A stretch of 64,000 bases of DNA, from NCBI RefSeq assembly GCF_047948215.1, contig NC_134460.1, forward strand, positions 126,493,324-126,557,323, read 5' to 3'. The position numbers and the translations under genes were made by a program. This DNA comes from Lycorma delicatula (taxonomy: Eukaryota > Arthropoda > Insecta > Hemiptera > Fulgoridae). Every line of letters starts with the position of its first letter. Position 1 is the first letter of the stretch. This document shows positions 37,928-49,432 of the stretch, piece after piece. The notes beneath the pieces are model-generated. The model worked only from the letters and a program-made list of their open reading frames with translations, ran no database searches and had not been told where the DNA came from.

Positions 37928-39088
37928 CCTCCTCTATGAATCATGAGACCTTGCCGTTGGTGAGGGGGCTTGAGTGCTCAGGGATACAGAGTAGCTGGAC
38001 CGAAGGTGCAACCATATCGGAGAGGTATCTGTTGAGAGCCAGACTAAGGAATGATTCCTGAAAGAGGGCAGCAGCTCTTTCAGTAGTTGTTAGGGGCGTG
38101 AGTCAGGACGACTTAAACGGCCGTATCAACATCACTCAGTCCTCTGAGTACTGCGCAGCTGAAAGCAATGGAAAACAACAGCTGCTTTTTTTCCAAGAAA
38201 ATGTGCCTCTCTGCATTTTCACATAGCAATAATGGAGGCGCCTTCCTTGGTAAAATATTCCGGAGGTAAAATAGTCCCCCGTTCGGATCTCCGGGTGGGG
38301 ACTACTAAGGAAGGGGTCACCAGAAAATTAAAAAATAACATTCTACGAGTCGGAGCGTGGAATGTTAGAAGCTTGAAAAAGGTTGGTAGGCTAGAAAATT
38401 TAAAAAGGGAAATGGGTAGGACAAATGTGGATATAGTAGGAATTAGTGAGGTTCGGTGGGAAGAGGAAGGCGACTTTTGGTCAGGTGATTTTATAGTAAT
38501 TAACTCAGCGTCAAATAATGGGCAGGCAGGAGTAGGTTTCGTGATGAACAAGAAGATAGGGAGGAGAGTGGAGTATTTCAAAACGCATAGCGATAGAATC
38601 ATTGTAATAAGGATAAAATCAAAACCTAAACCGACAACGATTGTTAACGTCTATATGCCTACAAGCGCCCATGATGATGATGAGGTAGAGTGTGTATACG
38701 AAGAGATTGATGAAGCAATTAAACACGTAGAAGGAGATGAAAATTTGTGCTATAGGAGAATGTTAAAAATCAGATGGGTGGATAAAGTGACAAATGAAGA
38801 GGTATTGCGGCAAATAGATGAAGAAAGAAGCATTTGGAAAAATATAGTTAAAAGAAGAGGCAGACTTATAGGCCACATACTAAGGCATCCTGGAATAGTC
38901 GCTTTAATATTGGAAGGACAGGTAGAAGGGAAAAATTGTGTAGGCAGGCCACGTTTGGAGTATGTAAAACAAATTGTTGGGGATGTAGGATGTAGAGGGT
39001 ATACTGAAATGAAACGACTAGCACTAGATAGGGAATCTTGGAGAGCTGCATCAAACCAGTCAAATGACTGAAGACAAAAAAAAAAAAA
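37928..39088 (+). mobile_element. EN-RT retrotransposon copy 2, internally deleted
   Basis: Keeps the complete 304-nt leader, both ORF ends and a 13-base poly(A) tail, and is flanked by a perfect 11-bp duplication, gtatcacaaaa, at 37917-37927 and 39089-39099. Relative to 7458-10741 it lacks 2118 bp (copy-1 positions 8277-10394). Over the roughly 1160 shared bases I count about 17 substitutions, so the two copies are close relatives and both look young. Confidence 0.92.
38232..39071 (+). CDS. 279-aa in-frame deletion derivative of the EN-RT protein
   Basis: Residues 1-172 match the start of the 985-aa protein and residues 173-279 match its last 107. The deletion removes exactly 706 codons and preserves the frame. 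What remains is the first part of the endonuclease, with Asn44 and Glu73 but without Asp177, Asp244 and Asp270-His271, joined to the basic C-terminal tail; the whole RT domain is gone. It cannot have endonuclease or RT activity. No stop has appeared since. It may be translated, but the likelier explanation of the open frame is the young age of the copy. Confidence 0.75.
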   Translation: MEAPSLVKYSGGKIVPRSDLRVGTTKEGVTRKLKNNILRVGAWNVRSLKKVGRLENLKREMGRTNVDIVGISEVRWEEEGDFWSGDFIVINSASNNGQAGVGFVMNKKIGRRVEYFKTHSDRIIVIRIKSKPKPTTIVNVYMPTSAHDDDEVECVYEEIDEAIKHVEGDENLCYRRMLKIRWVDKVTNEEVLRQIDEERSIWKNIVKRRGRLIGHILRHPGIVALILEGQVEGKNCVGRPRLEYVKQIVGDVGCRGYTEMKRLALDRESWRAASNQSND

Positions 39089-39099
39089 GTATCACAAAA

Positions 39100-40760
39100 G
39101 AACGGTTGGCGATGGAAAAAATCTATTCACATGTCTCAATTCAACGTGAATTCTATTAGTATCATACATTTGTTTTCCTTGTTTCAAAAAAACTTTAATT
39201 TTGTTGCTCAGTCTTGTTATGCTTTAACAAATCATATTATCTAACTTGAAGTCAAAATAATGTTTTAATCGCAGAGTTGTTATTGTTGCATGAGGATCAT
39301 AGGAATTACATGAATCCTGAAATTACTACACAGGTTTTATGATAACAAATTTTTGATCAGAAGAATCATTAGAAAATATCTTGTGATTATCAGTAAGACT
39401 ACTTTAAAGCGTAGAGACATTTTTATGGAGCAATTACAACAGTTCTGTTATTAGAAATAATAGTTTAATTTTTCACTCTCAGAAAGCTGTATAATTGTTC
39501 GACGCTAAAGGTGTGCAGAGTGATTTAGATATCCTCTTGTAAAAATAGAGTTAAGAGAAATGCAGTCATTTAAGTAAATTTACTTTGAGAAGATGACGTA
39601 GTTATTTGCATCTGTATTGAACGCAATAAAAATTGATTATAGTGCTAGCATAATTAATACTATAATCGATCATATAAAGAAATATAGTATGAAAATCTTG
39701 ATAATCGATTTAAATAATAAAATAATCTATTTTAATATTATAAATAATAACATTTATATTCTTACAAAAATTTGTAACGGTTCCGCTAAGCGTAAGACAC
39801 CCGTATATTGGCTACATCTACCTCATTACTTACATCTATTAGAAATATTGAACAGATTTTGCTTAGAATTGTTCGACTTTTTAATCGCTGTTAAAATTTT
39901 CCCGATCAAACAAAATATTTTCAAATAAATGTAATTAGGAAAATTTGGGATTTTCCGTGTGTACCCAAACAACCTTAAGAATTTGTCTCATTAAATTTTG
40001 TTCAATTATCTTGTATTGAAAATTATTTCAGAAAGTCCGAAATAAGACTCTGAAATTGAGTAATTTTCAATTATTGATATTGAAAAATTTGTTTACTGAA
40101 ATCGAGTAATTTTTTTTATTAATTAAAAAAAAAACGTAAAAAGGTCATATTTATACCAAAGACATTAGACAATTTTTAAATAAATTTGTTAGTATTCTAG
40201 CGTTTTCCTTCCGCGAATTTTATTCCATGTTTCATTAGAAAAAACCTTTTTTTCAGGGAATGAATTTATTGTGCAGATATTAAAGTTTTTAGCGTCACTA
40301 TAAAAAATACACTTATTCTTTTATAATGGAAAAATAATAATGCATGAAAGAAGTTAAAAAATAAAAAAAATCGAATTTTTTACGTTTTTTGCTTTCCCAC
40401 GTCGTAAATCATCTCCCAAGAAATTTTATTTATTTGCCTACATTTACTTTGTTAAATCCAAGAAACAAAAAAAATTCTACTGAGAAATGTACAACCAATA
40501 AAAAATTACGTAATTTTTTTTTGGGTGATGAAATTTTATAGTAATAATATTATTAAAAGTTTAAACAAACCAAAGACAGTTTTTAAAAATTCCAAAAATT
40601 GATATTTTTAAACTCTAATCAACTTCCCTATCCCTAGAACTGCCTCAAAATTTTTTTTTTTTTTTTGTTTGCATTACTACTAAATGCCCAAGAAGTCACA
40701 AAAAAAATTCTGTTAAAAAATATACAATGAATAAAAATATAACTTTTTTGGGGAAGGGAG
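39100..40760. other. AT-rich spacer
   Basis: No supported gene. The 103-codon frame at 39617-39928 is Ile/Asn/Lys-rich, as expected for chance frames in AT-rich DNA, and has no motif. Confidence 0.4.
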
Positions 40761-40764
40761 AAAA

Positions 40765-41000
40765 TATGGGATGCATCCCAACCCCGTAGGGGGAAGACAC
40801 CCACCTTGTGACGTTACCGGTCGCCACACTACCCCCTCCGTTTCGAGCCCTGAAGGTCTTTACCGGAGGTCGTCTTTAGATCCTCTAACTGATTACATTT
40901 CACAGTCGTCAGCCAGGCCTCGGTCGGGATGCCACCGATGTAAATGTCTGGGCAGACATTTGCATCAGTAAATTACATATCAAATTTCGCCTTCACGTAG
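40765..41000 (-). repeat. GC-rich repeat family G, copy 1
   Basis: In reverse complement it aligns with 59320-59580: 'tacatcgg', 'gacgactgtga', 'gaggatctaaagacgacctc', 'cggtaaag', and the 3' part 'cttccccctacggggttggg' (compare 'atccccttggggccagg'). GC content stands out sharply from the flanks. Function unknown; a retroposed 3' segment of a LINE or a SINE is plausible. Confidence 0.6.
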
Positions 41001-41129
41001 GCCTCAAACGGACATCTTCACATCAACCTAACGTGATTCCCTCGAACTAACTGACCGACATTTTTTTTAAAATGATAAGAAGCATGTACGCATGTACTGA
41101 GCTTAATATAAAGTAGGGTTATGTTTACA

Positions 41130-41462
41130 AAATTTTAAGAGCCTTGACGCCAAAGAAACTATCCATCACAAACCTTGGAGGTATTGATCCAAAACTTTTA
41201 TCGACAAATTGTCCCATACACACGAGTTTCTGTGCCAATTTTCATCAAAATCGTTTAATTCATCAAAAGTTATTAAGATTGAAACACGTTAACATACGTA
41301 CATATGTACGAACATTACTCCCTACTTTTGGTTTTTTGGAGTCCCTGAGCCATGAAACGTCGAGAAATGCAAAAAACTCATACCCCCGTCTTTGGCTGAT
41401 TTCTATACTTTTCCTTTTGCAGCATAGCCTTAGAGCTACGATTCTAGGAAAGTAATTAATAA
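41130..41462 (+). repeat. Probable MITE-like dispersed repeat
   Basis: Contains 'ccaattttcatcaaaatcg', a palindromic 'gtacatatgtac' and 'gagtccctgagcc', and ends with 'tacttttccttttgcagcat' and 'ctaggaaagtaa', which can pair as a terminal hairpin. The phrase 'ggtccctgagtcc' recurs at 50424. The 103- and 76-codon frames here are not convincing genes. Confidence 0.4.
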
Positions 41463-44400
41463 AAATGCCATACATTGAGTTTGAATTCCTCAAGATTTCA
41501 ACAATGATTGCAACAATTCTTTAAGTGGATGTAAAAGAAGAAAGAATGTGTGATCAGGGTATAAAGAATGTAAATCAGGTGGCACTAACTACGAAACACA
41601 CACACCGGTAATTGTGTAGCACTTGGAATTTACATTGAATTGCTTTTCATCTTTCTACCCCTAATGTACGTTAACGTAAGCTTTTGTCACCAAAGACATT
41701 GAATTCTGATTTTTGAAGTTCATAATTCTTAACACAAATTTTATTATCGCTCATAATAAAATTACACGTTAAGGTGAAATGAAACAGAACAGTTTGAATA
41801 TAATATTTTCTTACAGTAAGGGACTTTGACAGGCTAAAGGTAAAGAAGGCTGAACCACTTTGAAATCACTAAATTTCTTTTTCTTCTTGGTAGAATGTGT
41901 TTTGATGAAGAGTGATTTGAATTCATTTTTTTTTTATGTATTAAGGAGGGTAGAGGTTCTGTGCGTTATTATACAGTTGGTTTTTTAATAGCCGTTCTTA
42001 CACGTTTTAACTTAAATATTTAAAATGTAACGTCATATCCATTATAGATAAAATTCCTTATGTTAACATTTGCAACAAATTTAATAATTTTTATAAATTT
42101 TATACTAAAGTTTAAGTGCCATCTTGTAAAATTACGAGTACACTTTCATCAGCGTCATCTTCAACCAATACATATTTTATCATACTTTAGATTTTCTTCT
42201 TTTAATTTAATTTGCCAAAATTAATAACGTATCCACTTGGTATTTAGATTGATTACAATGGCAAAATTTAACAATAATATTATTAACTTCATTACATTTT
42301 TTTTTTAGCCTAATAAGTTTTTTCCTGCTAATGTATATTGTTATAGAACAATGCACCTTGTATGAATATGCTTGCATAACTATACCTACCCACTCGCATG
42401 CATACATAAGTACATGTATATACACAGGTAAGATGGATTACTTTTAACGTGAGTCGTATTCATTAAAAATCATTAGCAGTGTTTTTGTCCTTATGTTCAT
42501 TGTTTTATTGTTACAACATTTCACTTTATTTATGATGTCATCAATGAAATGCTGTCATTGTATTTTTATTAGAATTATTAATATTACTATTATTACTTTT
42601 CAATTGTTATTTTTCTTCTTCTGTTGTGTTCATTGAATTTAATTCATAGATAATGTTATTTTTAATTCATTGTACCATTGTTATAAATATTTTTTGTACG
42701 TGTAGTGGCATAATAAATTAGGTGGAATTATGTTTAGGAGTATTTAATCGAACTAAGAAATTTTTACTAAAAGTTATTCGCTAAGCTAATTAAATAAACT
42801 TTTATCATGATAAATAAATTAATAAATAAATAAATATATATATATATATATAAAGAAAGAAATTTAAAAACATGCACGCGATTGTTGTCAGAAACATTAA
42901 AGTATTAACCAAATTTCATCAATCTCATCAACTATTTTTTGTTACGCCTTTTTTTAAAATGTCACTTCATAAATAATCCGAATATTGGATTCAATATTTT
43001 AAACAAAAGAGTAAAACGATGTAATTACGTTCTATTATTTTATATACTGTTTGTGAACTGTCATGAATTGATGAGAAAATTGAATCCTGTTTTCAGGAAA
43101 AACAATTTGCGCTACGGTATATTATTTCCCAGTGCATTAAAAAATAACCCATCTATGCAATCAATTTAAATTTACTGCTACGATAGAGTTGAAATGAATA
43201 CATATTTAGATAAAAATTTAAGGTAATATGATTTTCTTTTTCATATTAATTCGGTACGCTGCCTTATTTTTATTTTTTATTAAGTATTTATAAAAAAAAA
43301 ATTATATTGTATTTAGTTAATATAAAAAAACACTAAAATTAGTTTATCCCAATAATTTAAATTTAAATTTTGAGTTACATTTTGTTTTATAATTTTAAAC
43401 TTAGGAAATTATAAATAACTATTTTAAACTTTTTTTTACACATTTACTTTTTAAAATTTTAAGAAACCTTATTACATGTTACGTTATGTTCAAACGGATT
43501 CCATTTCTTACTGATATATTTAAATAAGGAATATTGTTAGAAAATATAGATCAGAGAAAAGCCAAGAAAATGAGTAATATTAAAAATAGTCTTTTCATAT
43601 TATGAACTAATAAAATTGTGAAGATTAGCGTGAATAATTTTTATATTATCCAGTCATTATGTACGTATTGATAATGCCATAGTACAGCTTACCTATAATA
43701 AAATTATTTTATTGATAAGAAAAATAATAAATGAATAAAAAAAAAATTGAAAGTGAAAGCAATAAAATCATACCGGCTATAAGAACGATAAATATGAAAG
43801 AAAGTAACATGGTGGAAAGAGACAGTAAATCTCCTTCCTGACCTGTTATTTTCTCTCTTTCTTATTTTTTCTCCCTTTCTAAGTATCATTCTTTCAATAA
43901 ATGTTGGTACAGGTGCGCTTGTCCGTATCCAGATCCGGAATTCCTATTGTGATTTATTTTTCCGGTTGTTCAAGATATCAATACTACGTAGTGTTATAGG
44001 ATAGTATATATTCCAGTTCGTGAGAAACCTACATCGACTGCGCAATCAATAAGTGAGGTTCCAAACACAGAAATATTTTCAGTTTTGTTAGACTGCAGTG
44101 AATGATTGCGTTTGTTTTTTTAAGTCTGTTTACTCTTTTGTATTGTAGCGGTACAAAATTTGTACAGAATATCCCTAGCTCGAACTCTGTTAAAAAAATG
44201 GTGGTTATCCAAAAAAGGATTTTCAAAAACCAAATTCCACGTACTTATGATATTAAATATTGTAATATTCATTGAAATAGTCAATTATTAATGCAAAACT
44301 GAAGGAAATCATGCACATTGAGAAAGAAAGTGAGAAGGACACAAGATTAATGTAAAATAATTTTTCACGTATTAATGTTTACTTTTTTTTATTTTTGCGA

Positions 44401-44695
44401 ATCTCTTTTTTATATTTTATCATTATTTCAGCACATTCCGATCATTTAATATAGTAATTTACGTCTCAGATTTAAAAAAAAAAGTTTTATGTAAAAATAA
44501 CAACCAATTATTTTTATAAATTACACTAAAATGTTTAAGTCTTATCAAAAATGAGTTCCATTTATACACTTTACTGGGAAAATCCTCAGGTAATTAGATA
44601 ATTAGCGACTGACTACTCATTATTATTTTTTAAAGCGTTATCTAATAAAAAATTGAAAGAAATATATGTCGGTTACTGAATATAATTGAAGTTAA
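41463..44695. other. AT-rich spacer
   Basis: About 3.2 kb without a recognised gene. A (TA)n run lies at 42835-42852. Frames at 42207, 42939, 43704 and 44029 are short and motif-free. Confidence 0.4.
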
Positions 44696-44699
44696 ATAA

Positions 44700-45212
44700 C
44701 AACTTTTGTTTTTTTCTTCTTTAGCGGTTTGTAGTACAACTTAAGGCCGTTTACCGCAAACCAAAATGCAACGGTCTCTACCGTAAGTATCTTCATACCA
44801 CGTTTCTCTAAAGCGGCCACATAATTCATTTTCAGACTCTCCTTGGGCGACGATCTTTCTCTTTCTAGCAGGAATTCCGGACCAAATTTTCCGAGATATA
44901 CTACTCTTGTTCATATGTCTCAGATGACCGCACCTCATCAGTTGTCTTTTTTCCACTTTATCCGGCGAAAGTTGATTTTATTTCCATTTTCTATTGGATA
45001 TCGTCATTTCTTACTCGATCAAAGATAGTTGACAACTTTTTCTCCAAAATTTAATTTTACTTTAAGTCGAGGAGTAGAGTCCATATTTGGTACCCATATG
45101 TGGAAAAACTTTCAGCAAAGAGCTGAAGATCCTTTTCGTTGTTATTTGATATACGAGCATTCCATAAAATAGAGTTTAAAAGGTTGATGACCTTTACTGA
45201 TTTTTTTCCAAA
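44700..45212 (-). pseudogene. LINE D relic, C-terminal part
   Basis: On the minus strand 44741-44956 reads MEKRQLMRCGHLRHMNKSSI, SRKIWSGIPARKRKIVAQGE and then RETWYEDTYGRDRCI, matching the typical C-terminal block of LINE proteins (K.Q..W.GHL.R....R..RKI...P.GKR...RP...W). Upstream sequence up to 45212 is more decayed. The element continues beyond the mariner insertion. Confidence 0.7.
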
Positions 45213-45214
45213 AT

Positions 45215-45922
45215 ACGAGGGTTATTTTTTTTCAAGGTCCGATCGGTCGCGAAATAAAAACCAGCGCAAAAATCGGATGAACCTTTGCGCATATGTGTTG
45301 CGCAGCGTCTCTAGTATGGCCTTCAATCACGCCGCGTCACTTTCTGCGCGTTCTCAACACGCAGCTAGCACGTAAACATGTCTACAACAATATCATCTTC
45401 CGCTAAGTGTGAAGCGCGTGTGGTAATTCGATTTCTTCAGGCTTAGGGGTGTAATGGAGCTGAAATTCATCGACGAATAAGTAATGTGTACGGTGAAACT
45501 TCAGTGAGTGACAGCAAAGTGCGACAACGGTGCAGAAACTTTAAAGCAGGGCATGCAGATGTTCATGATGCAGGCGGTCAGGAAAGGAAGCGAGTATCAA
45601 CCGATGATCTTGTTGAGCGAGTGGATGAGGCAATTCGAGAAAATCGTCGGTTCATAATTTCTATATCAAGATCAGCTCTCTACACCATTGTGAGTGAGAG
45701 ACTTCAGTACCGCAAACTGTGTGCGTAGAAACATGGCTGAAAACACAGGCGGCTCCGTTCTATAACGAGGGTTGGTACCACGCTACGACAAATGTCTAAA
45801 TCGGAGTGGCGAGTATGTAGAGAAATAGCGTAACTATGCAATTACTTCTTACAACCAAAAAATTTTTATTTTCACTGAAGTTTTAATTTCGTGACCGATC
45901 GGACCTTGAAAAAAATAACCCT
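45215..45922 (+). mobile_element. Mariner element, internally deleted, with terminal inverted repeats
   Basis: Terminal inverted repeats of about 38 bp (starting gagggttattttttttcaag at the left, and its complement ending near 45922 at the right) share 'gtccgatcggtc'. TA dinucleotides flank both ends (45213-45214 and 45923-45924). The interior encodes only the two ends of a transposase. The insertion lies inside LINE D. Confidence 0.88.
45379..45835 (+). pseudogene. Mariner transposase remnant (N and C ends only)
   Basis: The N terminus reads STTISSSAKCEARVVIRFLQ, a stop, then GAEIHRRISNVYGETSVSDS (helix-turn-helix), FKAGHADVHDAGGQERKRVS, TDDLVERVDEAIRENRRF and IVSERLQYRKLCA. After a stop near 45726 it jumps to WLKTQAAPFYNEGWYH, the family's C-terminal region. 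The catalytic DD34D core is deleted. The remaining protein could bind the terminal repeats at most, and stops make even that unlikely. Confidence 0.85.
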
Positions 45923-45924
45923 TA

Positions 45925-46053
45925 TTAGTATCTACCCTTCCATCTGATGTTAAGATAGTATCCAGATATTTAAATTTACCAACTAATTTTATTTTGTTTT
46001 ATTTTTAACAGTATCCCGCCCTGTACCTCCAACTACCATACATATTTTGTTTT
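45925..46053 (-). pseudogene. LINE D relic, middle part
   Basis: On the minus strand: KNKICMVVGGTGRD, then in a shifted frame LVGKFKYLDTILTSDGRVDT-like sequence, the segment that normally follows RT box FADD by about 60 residues (KT.Y.VVGG...FKYLGS.LT.DG). It lies between the two insertions at 45215 and 46069. Confidence 0.65.
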
Positions 46054-46068
46054 TTCAAACTTCACTTC

Positions 46069-46482
46069 TTTTTTTTCTATCCTTTTTTAACCACTCAAGG
46101 GTATTCGGTAACCGCCTAGAAGACAATGCCTCGACTACCCTTAAGCGACGCTGCGAGGACTAGTCATCTGTCCTGTCTTGTCCTTTTCGGACTTCCCGAC
46201 GGGTTCCCCCGGTTCACCGAGACAACACGAACTCCGGTTCTGGATGCCGTGAAGACTCTACCTAGGAGGGCTGTCTTCCCTGTCCCTACTCTTAGTCGAA
46301 GTCTGAGTATGCCCCATGCATATCCCCCCTACACTCGTGCGCTCACCTCTCACACCTCAAGGGTCCTTTTTGTGCTTCATCGGAGTTCCCCGACTCTTGC
46401 GTGTGACCAGGCCAAGACATCCTCAGCAAAAAGGCTACCTCCGTGGTCCTACACGGTTCCGCGCTTCGACCCCCTAGCGACC
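46069..46482 (-). mobile_element. GC-rich 414-bp retroposon inserted in LINE D
   Basis: Flanked by ttcaaacttcacttc (46054-46068) and the same with one extra T (46483-46498), a 15-bp target-site duplication. On the minus strand it begins 'ggtcgctagggggtcgaagc' and ends in an A-rich tail (ttaaaaaaggatagaaaaaa). Removing it rejoins LINE D. No A or B box is obvious, so it may be a 5'-truncated LINE end or a novel SINE. The 132-codon plus-strand frame through it is antisense to the element. Confidence 0.8.
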
Positions 46483-46498
46483 TTCAAACTTTCACTTC

Positions 46499-46765
46499 TA
46501 GTCCCTGTATATCAAACTCCTTAATAAGCTCTCTTTTCATGTATTCTACATCTTGCTAATCCTCAGCCAGCACAACGTGATCATTCACAAATAAAAGAGG
46601 GTGAATATTCTTACTACCTCCAATGTTAAGATGAATTCCCATCTTAACACATTAAGTTGGGATTCTTAATTTGGTTTCTCTTTGTTTAAAAAGCTTTGTT
46701 AAAAAGTTAGTTTGGTTCTTTCTTTCAGCCTCTTGAACTGATAATTTACGATGTACACTAGATGT
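46499..46765 (-). pseudogene. LINE D relic, RT part
   Basis: Minus-strand reading GIHLNIGGSKNIHPLLFVNDHV and VLAED, a stop, QDVEYMKRELIKEFDIQGL. This is the RT box usually written LLFADDQVVLAED; here it is FVNDHV, so the catalytic Asp pair is damaged. Upstream sequence decays beyond 46765. Confidence 0.7.
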
Positions 46766-46769
46766 AGAA

Positions 46770-49325
46770 AGAAAGCCACTTTTAAAACAGTTCAAATGGT
46801 ATTTCAGCTCATAAGTCATAAATTTATTGAAAAAATATATTTAAAGATTAAATTCATATACAGCACAGCACCCTGATTTAGCATAAAAATTGTTTTTTTT
46901 TTGTTTTTTTTTTTTATTAGAAAGTTAGCTGGAAGTGGATAGTCCTCAATGTGCGATAGTATTATAAAAATCCTTAATATAAGTTTAATACAATTTATGG
47001 AATCTTTTTAACTGTTTCAATTATATAAATATTTTTATATTTATTTTCTCGTCTTTAATGTCTTTCCTTTACAGCGAAGAGTTATCTTTGCTCTTCATTT
47101 AAATAGGGATCAAATAAATCACTTATTCTATACAAGGATCAACATTTTTTGCCTTATGTCTTCTTTTTTTAAACAACTTTAAAATGGAGAAGGTTCTCAA
47201 TTTGACCTCTTTAATTAATTAATTAATTTTTTTATTAAATTTTACGACTTAAGTAATCGTAATCAGAGAAACTTCCACAGGAAGTTACCTTAAATATCTT
47301 AAAATATTTTATCTTAAGATAAATTAAACATCCTAATTTAAAATATCTTAAATATAAAAAGTAAATTATTTATTTATTTTTTTAATTTATGTGATTTACT
47401 ATCATATAAGAAAATATGTACATGTATATAAAGAAAAATAAATTATAATACATATTCCTACATTCATGAGAGGCATAACCTCACGCTAGGTAACAACCCT
47501 GCTTTTGATCGTTTAAGTCCCCACCTTCTCTTACTTTTATCAATACATTGGTTTTCCACCTTTAACTTTTCTTATAAAAGCTTGTTTGTTGAAACATGCA
47601 GCATTTTTGTAAGGTAATTTTATTTTATATAGAAATTAAATTTAAATAAAACTTAATAAAAATCAATTTAAAAGTTTTTATTTTTAATAAAGCGTTTTTA
47701 TTCTTTTTAAATTTTGACTTTCCAAAATTAATACCAAATTAAAAAATACTCTGTATAAACAATTTATCGCCTTTAATTTCTCATATTTATTTTAATAAAC
47801 CGAAATTTAAGCACAGTTGAAAATATTTTGGGTTTTTCTAATTCTTTAGTGCCCTTTTTTAAAGTTAGTTTTATGATTTTTTTTCCCGCTAATTACATTG
47901 AAAAATTTATTACTGTAAACACAGAAAGATGAAAAATGTATCAAATCTGAGAAAACATTAATTTACAACAAAACTTAGTCCATAATAGCTAATGTCATTT
48001 CTTCTAACTTTCTTATTTTAGTTTTATTATTACAAACACATGCGAACATACACACATATACTTACGCACCTTTTATAATTCAATAAATTAGCAAATATTT
48101 ATTCTTATGTTAAATTTACAAGATACAATTCTTACCAATAAGCCTATTCCATTGTTTTATAAGACAAATGTTTAAAATAAGTAATGCAGTAAAATTTTTT
48201 TGAAGTAAATTTCAGAAGAATTTTTATTTATTTAAAAAATATCATTTCCTTTAAATACAAATTTATTATCTTCTAGTAGGAGTGTATTAACAAAATACTC
48301 ATTATTTTATAATATTTATTGAAAAATGAATCAAATTTTTTATTATATACGAAAAATTTAATTTAACATGCATTATGACAGGGTTATTATATCTGAAGAG
48401 CGTTGTAGTGATAAATATACAGATAAATAAATATCAAACAAGAATATGCATGACGTCAAAAACTGGAGTGTATTTTTAGAATGTTTTTATGCGTAAGTAA
48501 TTTGATACATTTATAGGCTAAACTTGTTAACGTATATGAAAAGATGGGTATCATCCAATAAATGTATTCTGAAGGAATCTATAAAAAATATGTGGGTGTT
48601 ACATGATAGGATCTATACTTTATATTCATCATGCAAATGTGTGTATTTAAAAAAAAAATAATTATAAACATGTCGTTAATTAGCTATCATTTTCGGAAAT
48701 AAAAGAATATTTGTAATCACGAAGAAGCGTTTTTTATTTTTTATTTTTTTACTTGAAAAGGATTTTTCCAGAAAGAGTGACTAAAAAACTTTTATTAGAA
48801 GGTATCCACACCCACTGATCTACATTATAAGGGATAGCGTGGGATTTCCTATGTACTTTAATTACATTCATGTACTTAATTTTTACTTTTCCGTTACTTA
48901 AATTTTATTTTATTTACCCCCTTAATTTTATTTGTGAAATTGAAGACTTGGTTCCACATTTATTGAAGGCGTAACCGAACGAGGTATTTTTTTCAAGGAT
49001 ACTTCATTTATTCCTGTACTATTTTATCTGTCCATTCTTTTATATTCTTCATAATGTTTGGCGTTTCAAGGTACAAATAATAGCAAGCCAAGTTAACCTT
49101 GGCAACCACAAAAATTTATTGTAATCTCGGTATGATGTAGCAACAATCAATACAATTTAATAATTGCTTTAAATTAAGCGGATTAATTGTTATATAGGAA
49201 ATAATTTCCTACTATATTTGTTACAGTTCTGCGGAAGTTAGTTGAGAAAGTCTTAACTTTAATTTTTTTTTAATTCGCCACAGAAATCTACAGAGAAGCT
49301 TGTACGTGGGAATATCTAAGCGGGA
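46770..49325. other. AT-rich spacer
   Basis: About 2.5 kb of very AT-rich sequence with short tandem 'aaatatctta' words around 47293-47346. No gene or shared repeat. Confidence 0.4.
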
Positions 49326-49432
49326 ATTGTTTTTTAGTGTATGAAAAATACCATGCCTTACTGAAATTGAACCCGGGATCCCCGGATGAAAGGCGAGACG
49401 CTACGGGCCCACGGAGATCGGCAGAGAATAAG
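49326..49432 (-). mobile_element. SINE family B, minus-strand copy
   Basis: Reverse complement reads the tRNA-like head (CCGATCTCCGTGGGCCCGTA...GTCTCGCC) with B box CCGGGTTCAATTTCAGTAAG-like and then 'aaggcatggtatttttcata', matching 35068-35150. The rest of the body is missing. Confidence 0.7.

Noticed and set aside
39617..39928. 103-codon frame rich in Ile and Asn
   Set aside because: Composition is what AT-rich non-coding DNA gives; no motif, signal or upstream context.
41144..41455. Overlapping plus and minus frames of 103 and 76 codons
   Set aside because: They sit in a MITE-like repeat with terminal hairpin; neither has a recognisable domain.
46126..46524. 132-codon GC-rich plus-strand frame
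   Set aside because: It lies antisense across the 414-bp retroposon and its duplication; no motif, and the A-rich tail shows the element reads on the minus strand.
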